From Caproiciproducens sp. NJN-50 (GTDB taxonomy: Bacteria > Bacillota > Clostridia > Oscillospirales > Acutalibacteraceae), in NCBI RefSeq assembly GCF_004103755.1, contig NZ_CP035283.1:434001-498000 (forward strand): a DNA stretch of 64,000 nt, in the 5' to 3' direction. Positions 25,718 to 34,163 of this stretch are shown one piece after another. Both the position numbers and the translations under genes were made by a program. A model generated the notes under the pieces. The model was not told where the DNA came from. It searched no databases and saw only the letters and a program-made list of their open reading frames with translations. Each line of letters starts with the position of its first letter. Within the stretch, counting starts at the first letter, position 1.

Positions 25718-27085
25718 TTGAATAAAGTTATCGTTGGGGGTGGCCAGGGATTCTGGGGCGACAGCAATGATGCTGCGATACATATGGTGAAGAAGAGCAA
25801 CATCAATTATATGGCCTGCGATTACCTGGCGGAGCTGACGCTTTCCATTATGGAACGGCAGAAGCTGAAAAATCCGGAGCGCGGCTATGCAGGAGATTTT
25901 ATCGGCCTGCTGGACCAATGCGGGAAGGAGGCGTTCGACAGAAAGATCCGCATCATATCAAACGCGGGCGGGATGAACATCGAAGGCGCCGTAAACGCGA
26001 TCAGGCAGGTGGCCGAACGGCAGGGAATGCACGGCTACAAGATCGGATACGTGCAGGGCGACGACATGAAGTCCCAGATTCCGGAGCTGCTCCGGCAGGG
26101 GGTCGATTTCAAGAACATCGACGATGTCGGCGACTTTAAGGACATTCAGGGCGACATTCTCAACGCCAACGTGTATTTCGGCCATGAACCGATCGTGGAA
26201 TGCCTGGAGGGGGGCGCGGACGTGACGGTGACCGGACGCGCGGCGGACTCCGCCCTGTTTCTCGCCCCGTGCGTGCATGAGCTCGGATGGAGGGCGGACG
26301 ACTGGGAGAATCTGTCCAGGGGCATCATGGCCGGCCATTTGCTGGAATGCGGCGGCCAGGGCGCGGGAGGAAATTATCAGTACGACTGGCGCGGCGTGCC
26401 CGACATGGATCAGCTCGGCTTCCCGATCGCTGAAATCGGCAACGACGATTTTATCGTTACGAAAGCGCCGGGCTGCGGCGGCGTCATCTGCGAACAGTCC
26501 GTGAAGGAACAGTTCCTCTACGAGGTTCACGATCCGGCCAACTACATTACCCCGGACGTCAATGTCGACATCAGCCATGCCACTTTGACGCAGGCCGGGG
26601 AGAACCGGGTCCGCGTCGGGAATGTTCACGGCAAACCCCGCCCCGATACGCTCAAGCTCAGCATCGGCTATCACGCCGGATACAAAGTCGTCACCTATTT
26701 GAGCTTTGCGTGGCCGGACGCCTATGAAAAGGCGCAGTATGCGGCTGAGATCCTGAGAAAAAAGATGGAGCGCAAGGGGATGAAATACGAGGACGTGAAC
26801 GTGAGTTATGTCGGGCTGAACGCGCTGCATCTCGGCGTGGCCGACATGAGCGGGGACCTGATCAAAAACCAGAATGAAGTCGTGCTGAGGATCGCGATCC
26901 GGACGAAGGAAAAATCGGAAGCCGCAAAGATCATTCCGGAGATTTCCCCGCTGCAGCTCAACGGCCCTCCGGGCGCCAGTTTCTTCGGCGGCCGCTCCCA
27001 TGTCCAGGAGGTCATCGGCCTGTGGCCGACGCTGATCCCGCGCGACGCAGTGAAACTGACGTCCCGCATTGTGGAGGTGAAATGA
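25718..27085 (+). CDS. AtuA-like protein (acyclic terpene utilisation family, DUF1446)
   Basis: This 455-residue protein is of the AtuA family, recognisable from IVGGGQGFWGDS, DYLAELTLSIM, the NAGGMN motif and TVTGRAADSAL. AtuA was named from citronellol degradation in Pseudomonas, but the chemical role of the family is not established. TTG at 25718 sits 7 bases after AAAGGAGG; a TTG at 25715 is too close to it. The stop overlaps the start of the next gene (ATGA). Its partner, a CoA-transferase and a carboxylate transporter share the transcript. Confidence 0.88.
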   Translation: MNKVIVGGGQGFWGDSNDAAIHMVKKSNINYMACDYLAELTLSIMERQKLKNPERGYAGDFIGLLDQCGKEAFDRKIRIISNAGGMNIEGAVNAIRQVAERQGMHGYKIGYVQGDDMKSQIPELLRQGVDFKNIDDVGDFKDIQGDILNANVYFGHEPIVECLEGGADVTVTGRAADSALFLAPCVHELGWRADDWENLSRGIMAGHLLECGGQGAGGNYQYDWRGVPDMDQLGFPIAEIGNDDFIVTKAPGCGGVICEQSVKEQFLYEVHDPANYITPDVNVDISHATLTQAGENRVRVGNVHGKPRPDTLKLSIGYHAGYKVVTYLSFAWPDAYEKAQYAAEILRKKMERKGMKYEDVNVSYVGLNALHLGVADMSGDLIKNQNEVVLRIAIRTKEKSEAAKIIPEISPLQLNGPPGASFFGGRSHVQEVIGLWPTLIPRDAVKLTSRIVEVK

Positions 27086-27417
27086 CCATGAAGGAAATTT
27101 ATCTGAAGGAGATCGCGCACGGGCGCAGCGGCGACAAGGGCGACACAAGCAACGTCTGCGTCTTTGCCCGCAAACCGGAATACTATGCGATCATCAAGCG
27201 CGAGGTCACGGTGGAAAAAGTCCGCGAATACTTCGGCGGCATGGTGAAAGGAAGCGTCACCCGTTACGAGGTGCCCTCTCTGAACGGCTTCAACTTTGTC
27301 ATGAAACACGCTCTCGGCGGCGGGGCGACCCTTTCCCTCCGGCTCGACAGCCTTGGCAAATCCATGGGCTCCGCTTTCATGCGGATGAAAATTCACGTCG
27401 GCGACGAAGAGGTGTAA
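27082..27417 (+). CDS. AtuA-associated ferredoxin-fold protein
   Basis: The 111-residue product matches the C-terminal domain that in many AtuA proteins is fused or encoded next door: AHGRSGDKGDTSNVCVFA, then FNFVMKHALGGGATLSLRLD. It probably forms a complex with the AtuA-like protein. ATG at 27082 overlaps the upstream stop; ATG at 27088 is an alternative with better spacing from GGAGG. The function is not known to me. Confidence 0.82.
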   Translation: MTMKEIYLKEIAHGRSGDKGDTSNVCVFARKPEYYAIIKREVTVEKVREYFGGMVKGSVTRYEVPSLNGFNFVMKHALGGGATLSLRLDSLGKSMGSAFMRMKIHVGDEEV

Positions 27418-27419
27418 CC

Positions 27420-28622
27420 ATGGAATCTTTGACAGGTGCGCTGGAAAATTTGACGGTGCTCGACCTGACGCGCGTCCTGGCGGGGCCGTTCTGCACCATG
27501 ATGCTGGCCGACATGGGCGCCAATGTGATTAAAATCGAGATACCGAAGCGCGGGGACGACACCCGCTCCTATCCTCCTTTCAAAAACGGGAAAAGCCTTT
27601 ATTTCGCCAATATCAACCGGAACAAAAGGGGGATTACCCTGAATCTGAAATCGGAGGAAGGAAGGGAGATTTTTAAGGAGCTGACGAAAAAGGCCGACGT
27701 CGTGATCGAAAATTACCGTCCCGGCGTCATGGATAAGCTCGGCCTGGGATACGAAGAGCTGAAAAAGATCAATCCCCGCGTCATTTACGCCGCCGTTTCC
27801 GGGTTCGGCTGCTACGGCCCGTATTCGCAGCGCCCGGGCTACGACATCATCTCGCAGGGAATGGGCGGCCTGATGAGCATCACGGGCCAGCCGGATGATC
27901 CCCCGACCCGCGCGGGAAACGCCATGGGCGATATCCTCGGCGGACTGAATGTGGCCATCGGGATTTTGGCCGCGGTCAACGCGCGCACGCTCACCGGGCG
28001 GGGGCAGCGCGTGGACGTGTCCCTGGTGGATTCGGTCGTGGCGGCGCTGGAAAATACGGGAGAGCGATACCTTGCTTCCGGTGAAATTCCGAAACGGCTG
28101 GGCAACCGTTATGCCGCGGTTTCCCCCTACGACACGTTCAAGGCGAAGGACGGCTATTTTATCCTCGCCTGCGGCAACCAGAAGCTGTACGAGATTCTGT
28201 GCAGGGAGATCTTAAACAGGCCGGACCTGATCGAAGACCCGCGTTTTCTCGACCTGCCGCTCCGCATCCGGAACCAGGATGACCTTCAAACGGTCATAGA
28301 GGACTTTTTCAAGGACTTCACCGTTCGGGACGCGGTCGACCTGGTGCTCTCGAAGGGCGTTCCGGCCGGGCCGATCCTGGATATCAAAGCAATTCTGAAC
28401 GATGAACATATCGCGGGGGCGCGGGAAATGTTTGTTCCGCTGCACGATCCGGCCATCGGGGACATCACGGTCAACGGCGACGCGATCAAACTGATGGATA
28501 CCAAGCCGGGCGTCCGCACCCCCGCGCCGGCGCTCGGACAGCATAACCGGGAGATCCTGCACGGACTGCTTGATTACAGCGACCGGCAGATTTCATTGCT
28601 GACGGAAAAAGGAGTTTTATAG
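27420..28622 (+). CDS. Class III CoA-transferase (CaiB/BaiF family), third copy
   Basis: The 400-residue protein begins near LENLTVLDLTRVLAGPFCTM and keeps the catalytic-Asp stretch GNAMGDILGGLNVA. It is less similar to the two copies at 16574-20197 than they are to each other. It would activate the acid imported by the CitMHS transporter downstream, providing the substrate for the AtuA-like pair; the order of reactions is inferred. The start is two bases after the preceding stop. Confidence 0.92.
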   Translation: MESLTGALENLTVLDLTRVLAGPFCTMMLADMGANVIKIEIPKRGDDTRSYPPFKNGKSLYFANINRNKRGITLNLKSEEGREIFKELTKKADVVIENYRPGVMDKLGLGYEELKKINPRVIYAAVSGFGCYGPYSQRPGYDIISQGMGGLMSITGQPDDPPTRAGNAMGDILGGLNVAIGILAAVNARTLTGRGQRVDVSLVDSVVAALENTGERYLASGEIPKRLGNRYAAVSPYDTFKAKDGYFILACGNQKLYEILCREILNRPDLIEDPRFLDLPLRIRNQDDLQTVIEDFFKDFTVRDAVDLVLSKGVPAGPILDIKAILNDEHIAGAREMFVPLHDPAIGDITVNGDAIKLMDTKPGVRTPAPALGQHNREILHGLLDYSDRQISLLTEKGVL

Positions 28623-28659
28623 TCCTTCTGTTTTACTAAATTATGGGGAGGAGAAAATC

Positions 28660-29976
28660 ATGCCGCTGGGACTTCTTGGCTTTTTAACCATCTTAGTGAT
28701 TCTTTTCCTGATTTTAAGCAAAAAAGCATCCACCTTAACCTGCCTGATCGCGGTGCCGATCCTGGCCTGTATCATTGCGGGGCACGCGGATAAAATCGGT
28801 ACATACAGCGTCGACGGAATGAAGAGCGTCGTCGCGACCGGCGTGATGTTCATTTTCGCGGTCCTGTTTTTCACCACCATGTCGGATGCGGGCGCGTTTG
28901 ACCCGATCGTAAAAGGAATTTTGAAAATCGCGAAAAACGATCCGGTCAAAATCTGCGTCGGAACGGTTGTGCTGACCTGCGTGACCCATTTGGACGGTTC
29001 CGGGGCGACAACTTTTCTTATTACGATTCCGGCGCTGCTGCCGCTTTACAAAAAGCTGGGCATGCGTCCCTGGATTTTAACCACCCTTTGCGCGCTGGCG
29101 GCGGGCACCATGAACATGCTGCCCTGGGGCGGGCCCACGATCCGGGCCGTAAGCGCTTTGCATTCTTCGCTGGACCAGGTCTTCACGCCGATGCTGGTTC
29201 CCATGCTGTGCGGACTGCTGAGCGTCTTTGCGATTTCCGTCTATCTCGGAAAGAAGGAGAGGAAACGCCTGGCGTCCGGGACTCCGGCCGGGGATGTGTC
29301 GCTCGAAGAAGCGCAGGCGGCGAAAGCTCTTTCCGGCAATGCCGGCGATTTGGCCCGTCCCAAACTGTTCGTCTTCAATATTATCCTGATTCTGGTTACC
29401 GTTGCGGTTATGGTTTCCTCTTTGCTTCCGCCCGCGCCGACTTTCATGATCGCGCTTGTGATCGCGATGGTCGTCAACTATCCCGATATCAAGCTGCAGG
29501 GCAAAATCATCAATTCCCATGCGGAAGCCGCGCTGATGATGGCAAGCGTCCTTTTCGCCGCCGGTTCCTTTATCGGGATCATGGGCGGCTCCGGGATGCT
29601 GGATGCAATGGCAACCAGCCTGGTGCACATCATCCCGCAGTCGCTGGGAAGCAAGATCCCTCTCATTATCGGTTTGATCGCCATGCCGGCCAGCCTGCTC
29701 TTTGATCCGGATTCCTACTACTTCGGAGTGATGCCGGTGCTGGCTTCCGCCGTGCAGAAGATCGGCTTGAATCCCGCGCTGGTTGCAAGGGCGTCGATCG
29801 CCGGTCAAATGACGATCGGATTCCCGCTGTCGCCGCTGACCCCGTCGACCTTTCTCCTGATCGGCTTAGGGGAGATCGACCTTGGGGAACATCAGAAAAA
29901 AACGTTCCCATGGGCGTATGCGGTCTCTCTTGTTATCCTTTTGGTCGCAGTCATCACCGGGGCGATTACTCTGTAA
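28660..29976 (+). CDS. CitMHS-family carboxylate transporter
   Basis: This 438-residue membrane protein has the CitMHS pattern around THLDGSGATTFLITIPALLP and AAGTMNMLPWGGPTIR, and the C-terminal PLTPSTFLLIGLGEIDLGEH. Family members carry citrate as metal complex or related hydroxy-acids with protons. ATG at 28660 follows GGGGAGGAG. It is the last gene of the LacI-controlled operon and ends before a good terminator. Confidence 0.9.
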   Translation: MPLGLLGFLTILVILFLILSKKASTLTCLIAVPILACIIAGHADKIGTYSVDGMKSVVATGVMFIFAVLFFTTMSDAGAFDPIVKGILKIAKNDPVKICVGTVVLTCVTHLDGSGATTFLITIPALLPLYKKLGMRPWILTTLCALAAGTMNMLPWGGPTIRAVSALHSSLDQVFTPMLVPMLCGLLSVFAISVYLGKKERKRLASGTPAGDVSLEEAQAAKALSGNAGDLARPKLFVFNIILILVTVAVMVSSLLPPAPTFMIALVIAMVVNYPDIKLQGKIINSHAEAALMMASVLFAAGSFIGIMGGSGMLDAMATSLVHIIPQSLGSKIPLIIGLIAMPASLLFDPDSYYFGVMPVLASAVQKIGLNPALVARASIAGQMTIGFPLSPLTPSTFLLIGLGEIDLGEHQKKTFPWAYAVSLVILLVAVITGAITL

Positions 29977-30045
29977 ATACGCTTGCCACAAAGCGAAAAA
30001 TCCCTCCGGCAGCCCGGACCTTGGCGGAGCACAGGGAGAATTTTT

Positions 30046-30087
30046 CTCCTGTCACAGGCTTGTTTGCGTGTGACAGGAGGATTTTTT
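30046..30087 (+). terminator. Terminator of the AtuA operon
   Basis: An 11-bp perfect stem (CTCCTGTCACA, 30046-30056, with 30069-30079) and a 12-base loop are followed by GATTTTTT. It lies 70 bases after the transporter stop. Confidence 0.85.
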
Positions 30088-30134
30088 CCGGATCAGCGGG
30101 AAGCGGCCGCCGTTCATTTTGAGAGGGCATTTCC

Positions 30135-30163
30135 TTGACTCGGAACAAAAACAATGATATGAT
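30135..30163 (+). promoter_or_regulatory. Sigma-70 promoter of the lar operon
   Basis: TTGACT (30135-30140), a 17-bp spacer and TATGAT (30158-30163) precede larE. The predicted leader is about 130 bases and contains a terminator-like hairpin at 30228-30262. Confidence 0.72.
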
Positions 30164-30227
30164 AATAATAATTTTAAAGGCCATGAAGGCCTTGCCTTGC
30201 ATCGCATGAATTTAATTCTGGGATGAA

Positions 30228-30262
30228 CCCGGTCAAAGATGCCACTCTTTGCCGGGCTTTTT
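30228..30262 (+). terminator. Terminator inside the larE leader (possible attenuator)
   Basis: Arms CCCGG-T-CAAAGA (30228-30239, one bulged T) and TCTTTGCCGGG (30246-30256) are followed by CTTTTTG. It lies between the promoter at 30135-30163 and the larE start at 30301, so it may control entry into the operon. The leader also has a small AAGGCC/GGCCTT hairpin near 30175. I recognise no known riboswitch class. Confidence 0.65.
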
Positions 30263-30300
30263 GTATTTCCGCAACTTCTGAGAGGGAAAGAAAGATTGGA

Positions 30301-31080
30301 ATGAAACTGAATGAATTCCTGAAACAGAATCCCCGCTTTGCCCTGGCGTTTTCCGGCGGGACGGATTCCTCCTATCTGTTGTACGCCGCCAAAGCCGCGG
30401 GATGCGACGTCCGCCCCTATCTGGTCAAGTCGCCGTTCCAGCCTCAGTTCGAGCTGGACGACGCGCGCAGGGTCGCGGAGCCGCTCGGCCTCACACTGAC
30501 GGTGGTCGGCTTTGATATTTTGCAGGACCCGGATGTCAGAAAAAATCCGCCGGACCGCTGTTATTTTTGCAAACGAGCCCTTTTTACCCGCCTTCGGGAA
30601 CTGAGCCGCTCCGACGGATGCGAACTTCTGTGCGACGGCACAAACGCTTCCGACGATGCGGGCGACCGCCCCGGCATAAAGGCGCTTCGGGAGCTTGGCG
30701 TCCGTTCGCCGCTGCGCGAATGCGGGCTGACGAAGCCGGAGATCCGGAGGCTTTCGAGGGAGGCGGGACTTTTTACCGGGGACAAGCCGGCTTACGCCTG
30801 TCTTGCCACACGCATTCCGGCCGGAACGGAAATCACAGCGCCGTTGCTGCAAAAGATCGAACGCGCCGAAGAATCCCTTTTTGCGATGGGTTTTTTCGAT
30901 TTCCGCGTGCGGTATTTCAACGGCGCGGCGAAATTACAGCTTCCCGGGGAACAATTTCAAATCGCGATGGAGCGGCGGGCGGAAATCGTGTCGGCACTCG
31001 AGTCGAATTTCGACGCCGTCCTGCTGGACCTGAGCCCGAGAAAAACGGAGGATAAAATATGGAACAGCAGCGGACTTTAG
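30301..31080 (+). CDS. larE: LarE, nickel-pincer cofactor sulfur insertase
   Basis: The 259-residue PP-loop protein supplies sulfur for the nickel-pincer nucleotide (NPN) cofactor of lactate racemase. The ATP-binding loop is SGGTDSSYLL (about residues 18-27). Cysteines Cys87 and Cys90 in DRCYFCKR and Cys167 in AYACLATR are the candidate sulfur donors or cluster ligands. The start at 30301 gives a normal N-terminus MKLNEFLKQN; in-frame codons upstream fall inside the leader hairpin. larB begins inside its 3' end. Confidence 0.92.
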   Translation: MKLNEFLKQNPRFALAFSGGTDSSYLLYAAKAAGCDVRPYLVKSPFQPQFELDDARRVAEPLGLTLTVVGFDILQDPDVRKNPPDRCYFCKRALFTRLRELSRSDGCELLCDGTNASDDAGDRPGIKALRELGVRSPLRECGLTKPEIRRLSREAGLFTGDKPAYACLATRIPAGTEITAPLLQKIERAEESLFAMGFFDFRVRYFNGAAKLQLPGEQFQIAMERRAEIVSALESNFDAVLLDLSPRKTEDKIWNSSGL

Positions 31081-31820
31081 AAATTCTGAACAGGGTGAGC
31101 CGCGGGAAAATCACGCCGCAGGAGGCGCTTCTGGAGCTCAGGATGGAACCGTTTGAAGATTTGGGATACGCAAAAGTTGACCACCACCGGGAGCTCAGGC
31201 ACGGAGTGCCGGAGGTCGTTTACGGAGCCGGAAAGACGGCGGACCAGATCGGCGGCATTGTCGCCGCCCTGAAGGAGCACGGGGACCACAACATCCTCAT
31301 CACGCGCCTGACGCCGGAAAAAGCCGGCGAGGTCAGCAAAAGGGTGCCGATTGATTACGATCCGGTGTCGCGCATCGGGATCTGCGGGCGGAAGAGCGAG
31401 ATCACCGCATCCGGCACGGTCGTCATCGCAACGGGGGGGACAAGCGATATCCCAGTGGCGGAGGAAGCGGCCGTCACCGCCGAGGCGCTGGGAAACCGCG
31501 TGCAGCGGCTCTATGACGTCGGCGTGGCGGGACTGCAGCGCCTGCTTTCCAAAATGGACATTCTCATGAGCGCCCGGGTCATCGTTGCCGTCGCCGGAAT
31601 GGAGGGGGCCCTTGCCACCGTGATCGGCGGGCTGGTCGCGTGCCCTGTTCTCGCCGTCCCAACCAGCATCGGCTACGGGGCGAATTTCAGCGGCCTTTCC
31701 GCCCTGCTTTCCATGCTCAACTCCTGCGCGGGCAACGTGAGCGTCGTCAATATCGACAATGGTTTCGGGGCGGGTTATCTCGCCAGTTTAATCAATCACA
31801 TCGGAGGGAACCAGGAATGA
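31059..31820 (+). CDS. larB: LarB, NPN cofactor biosynthesis carboxylase/hydrolase
   Basis: This 253-residue protein carboxylates and hydrolyses nicotinic acid adenine dinucleotide in the first step of NPN synthesis. The C-terminal half is related to PurE-type AIR carboxylase (VATGGTSDIPVAEEA; MEGALATVIGGLVACPVLAV). Cys223 in LNSCAGNVSVVNIDNGFGAG matches the family's reactive cysteine. It overlaps larE by 22 bases and larC by 4 bases, indicating tight coupling. Confidence 0.94.
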   Translation: MEQQRTLEILNRVSRGKITPQEALLELRMEPFEDLGYAKVDHHRELRHGVPEVVYGAGKTADQIGGIVAALKEHGDHNILITRLTPEKAGEVSKRVPIDYDPVSRIGICGRKSEITASGTVVIATGGTSDIPVAEEAAVTAEALGNRVQRLYDVGVAGLQRLLSKMDILMSARVIVAVAGMEGALATVIGGLVACPVLAVPTSIGYGANFSGLSALLSMLNSCAGNVSVVNIDNGFGAGYLASLINHIGGNQE

Positions 31821-33115
31821 AACTTTATCTGGAATGCAATATGGGGGCGGCCGGCGATATGCTGATGGCCGCGCTTCTGGAACTGCTGCCCGACCGGCAA
31901 AAATTTCTGGACCGGATGAACGGCCTTGGCATTCCCGGCGTCAGGGTCGAATGTATGCCGGCGGTAAAATGCGGCATCGCGGGCAGCCACATCAAAGTTT
32001 CAGTCAACGGCGAAGAGGAAACGGTGCAGGATGTTCCCATGGAGGCCGGAGAGGAAATTTCCGCCGTAGAGGAGGAACATCACCACGGGGACGGGGATCA
32101 CGGGCATCATCCTCACGGGCATTCCGGCCATGACCACAGCCATGGCCATGGACACCATCATTTCAGCTATGAGGATGTCCGCGGGCTGATCGGCGCGCTT
32201 GACCTGCCCGATCAGGTGAAATCCGACGCGCTGGCGGTATATGCCCGGATCGGGGAGGCGGAATCGAAGGTGCACGGCGTTCCCATGGACCAGATCCATT
32301 TCCACGAGGTCGGCTCAATGGATGCCGTCGCGGATGTAGTCGGCTGCTGCCTTTTGATTCACATGCTGGGCGTTCGGGACATTTCGGCTTCCCCGGTGCA
32401 TGTCGGTTCCGGATTTGTTCGGTGCGCGCACGGGATCCTGCCGGTTCCGGCTCCCGCCACGGCCTGTATTCTGAAGGGCGTGCCAATTTACGGCGGCAGG
32501 ATCCGGGGCGAGCTGTGCACGCCGACCGGAGCCGCGCTTCTGCGCCATTTTGTGGGACGGTTTGGAGAAATGCAGCCGATGCGGGTCGATCGGATCGGCT
32601 GCGGCATGGGGTCCAAGGATTTTGAAGCCGCGAACTGCATCCGGGCATTTTTGGGCGAGGCGGACGGCCGGCAGGATGAGGTCGCGGAAATCAGCTGCAA
32701 CCTCGACGACATGACGCCGGAGGCGATCGGGTATACGTCGGAGCTTTTGATGAAAAGCGGGGCGCTGGACGTCTTTGTCACGCCGATCCAGATGAAGAAG
32801 AACCGGCCCGCGTCGATGCTGACCTGCCTGTGCAGGCCGGAAGACCGGGAGAAGATTTCAAAGCTGATGCTGCTGCATACGACCACGCTGGGAGTCCGAT
32901 ACACGACTTGCCAAAGGAGCATCCTGAGTACCTCAATCGGCGCGGTGGAGACTCCTTACGGAAGAATCAGGGTAAAATACGCCGATGGGAACGGAATCCG
33001 GAAGAGCAAGCCGGAATATGAGGACGTGAGGGCGTCAGCGGAGAAATTCGGCGTTCCGTTCGGCGAAGTCTACCGGCAGGCCGCCGCCGCTCAGGGAAAA
33101 GAGGACGCTGAATGA
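31817..33115 (+). CDS. larC: LarC, nickel insertase of the NPN cofactor (single ORF)
   Basis: The 432-residue protein inserts nickel into the NPN cofactor using CTP. The N-terminus MKLYLECNMGAAGDML is typical. Residues about 88-115 are very histidine-rich (HHHGDGDHGHHPHGHSGHDH and on), a likely nickel-binding stretch. In Lactiplantibacillus plantarum LarC is made from two frames by programmed frameshifting; here it is one continuous frame. No larA lies in this window, so the cofactor must serve an enzyme encoded elsewhere. Confidence 0.94.
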   Translation: MKLYLECNMGAAGDMLMAALLELLPDRQKFLDRMNGLGIPGVRVECMPAVKCGIAGSHIKVSVNGEEETVQDVPMEAGEEISAVEEEHHHGDGDHGHHPHGHSGHDHSHGHGHHHFSYEDVRGLIGALDLPDQVKSDALAVYARIGEAESKVHGVPMDQIHFHEVGSMDAVADVVGCCLLIHMLGVRDISASPVHVGSGFVRCAHGILPVPAPATACILKGVPIYGGRIRGELCTPTGAALLRHFVGRFGEMQPMRVDRIGCGMGSKDFEAANCIRAFLGEADGRQDEVAEISCNLDDMTPEAIGYTSELLMKSGALDVFVTPIQMKKNRPASMLTCLCRPEDREKISKLMLLHTTTLGVRYTTCQRSILSTSIGAVETPYGRIRVKYADGNGIRKSKPEYEDVRASAEKFGVPFGEVYRQAAAAQGKEDAE

Positions 33116-34065
33116 ATATTGCCTGTTCGCCCTGGCTGAAGCTCAGGGAAACGCTGACCCCCGAAGACCGTGATCAAATTGAAGACTTGCAAATGCGATG
33201 CGGCCGGGCGGAACCGGTCGCCCTCAAGCTGGAACTGGACTACAAGCTTGCGGCCGCTTTGAATCGTCCGGAGGACAGCGCCATTCGCGACGTGAACGAG
33301 TTCCTGTACTTCGACGGTCAGAGGCTGGCCGGCTATCTTGGAATCTGTAGTTTCGGCGGGCCGGGAATGCCGCTGGAGGCGACCGGCATGGTGGCCCCGG
33401 AGGAGCGGCGGAGGGGGATTTTCACCACATTGTACCGGCTGGCTCTGGCGGAGGGAAGACGCAGGAGTTCCGCGGGCATGCTTGTGCTGTGCGACAGAAA
33501 GTCGGATGCCGGACGGAAATTCATTGAGAAAATCGGGGCGGCTTATCACCATTCCGAATACGAAATGGTTCTGAATCAGGCCTGGGAGGCGCCGGGCGGC
33601 GGGAAATTATGCGGGGTAACCCTGCGGAAAGCAACGAACGCGGATGCCCGCGAAATTGCCGAACAGGATTCCGTCTATTTTTCCGACGAAGCGCCGGAAT
33701 CGGAAGCCGGTCCTGGCGCGGACCGGCCGGATGTCCCGTCCGGGGAAATTCGCCTGCCGGAAGAGGAAGAGAAGAAAGGGTTTGTCATCTGGCTTGCGGA
33801 GAGAGACGGACGGTCCGTCGGCAAAGTGAACCTGGAGCTTGGGTCCGGATCCGGCGGAATCTATGGGCTGGGCGTGAAACCCGAATTCCGTGGAAGAGGG
33901 TTCGGCCGATCCATTTTGCTTCAGGCGGTCGAAAAGCTGAAAGAAGCGAACGCAAAGAAGATTTTGCTCCAGGTGGCCGCCGATAACGCGAAAGCTTTAA
34001 ACCTTTACACCTCCTGCGGGTTTTGCGAAACGTCAACCATGGATTATTTTAAAGCGGATTTATAA
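33112..34065 (+). CDS. Tandem GNAT acetyltransferase
   Basis: This 317-residue protein appears to contain two GNAT folds: an N-terminal one (about residues 40-150, with GMVAPEERRRGIFTTL) and a C-terminal one (about 165-317, with YGLGVKPEFRGRGFGRSILL). The second carries the cleaner acetyl-CoA pyrophosphate loop R-G-R-G-F-G. Its ATG overlaps the larC stop, so it is co-translated with the lar genes. The substrate is unknown, and a link to nickel or lactate metabolism is only suggested by position. Confidence 0.87.
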   Translation: MNIACSPWLKLRETLTPEDRDQIEDLQMRCGRAEPVALKLELDYKLAAALNRPEDSAIRDVNEFLYFDGQRLAGYLGICSFGGPGMPLEATGMVAPEERRRGIFTTLYRLALAEGRRRSSAGMLVLCDRKSDAGRKFIEKIGAAYHHSEYEMVLNQAWEAPGGGKLCGVTLRKATNADAREIAEQDSVYFSDEAPESEAGPGADRPDVPSGEIRLPEEEEKKGFVIWLAERDGRSVGKVNLELGSGSGGIYGLGVKPEFRGRGFGRSILLQAVEKLKEANAKKILLQVAADNAKALNLYTSCGFCETSTMDYFKADL

Positions 34066-34113
34066 TTTGCCTGTCGGCGTACGGAAGACACAGCGGGTAC
34101 AAAAATAACACCA

Positions 34114-34147
34114 AAAGGGCGGGGCCGGAATTCCGGCCCCGCCCTTT
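34114..34147. terminator. 34-bp GC-rich palindrome between convergent genes
   Basis: A perfect palindrome with 17-base arms (AAAGGGCGGGGCCGGAA, 34114-34130, and its complement) lies between the acetyltransferase and the convergent guaB. Flanking A/T bases give short U-runs on both strands, so it can terminate both transcripts. Confidence 0.85.
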
Positions 34148-34163
34148 GCCGCAGCCAGCGGCT

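Noticed and set aside
25958..27148. Minus-strand frame of 396 codons opposite the AtuA-like gene
   Set aside because: Shadow of a clearly coding plus-strand gene; composition rich in His, Arg and Val as expected from reverse reading.
30170..30300. Known riboswitch (NiCo, cobalamin, Moco, fluoride, ZTP) upstream of larE
   Set aside because: None of the conserved core sequences I know is present; only a terminator-like hairpin can be supported.
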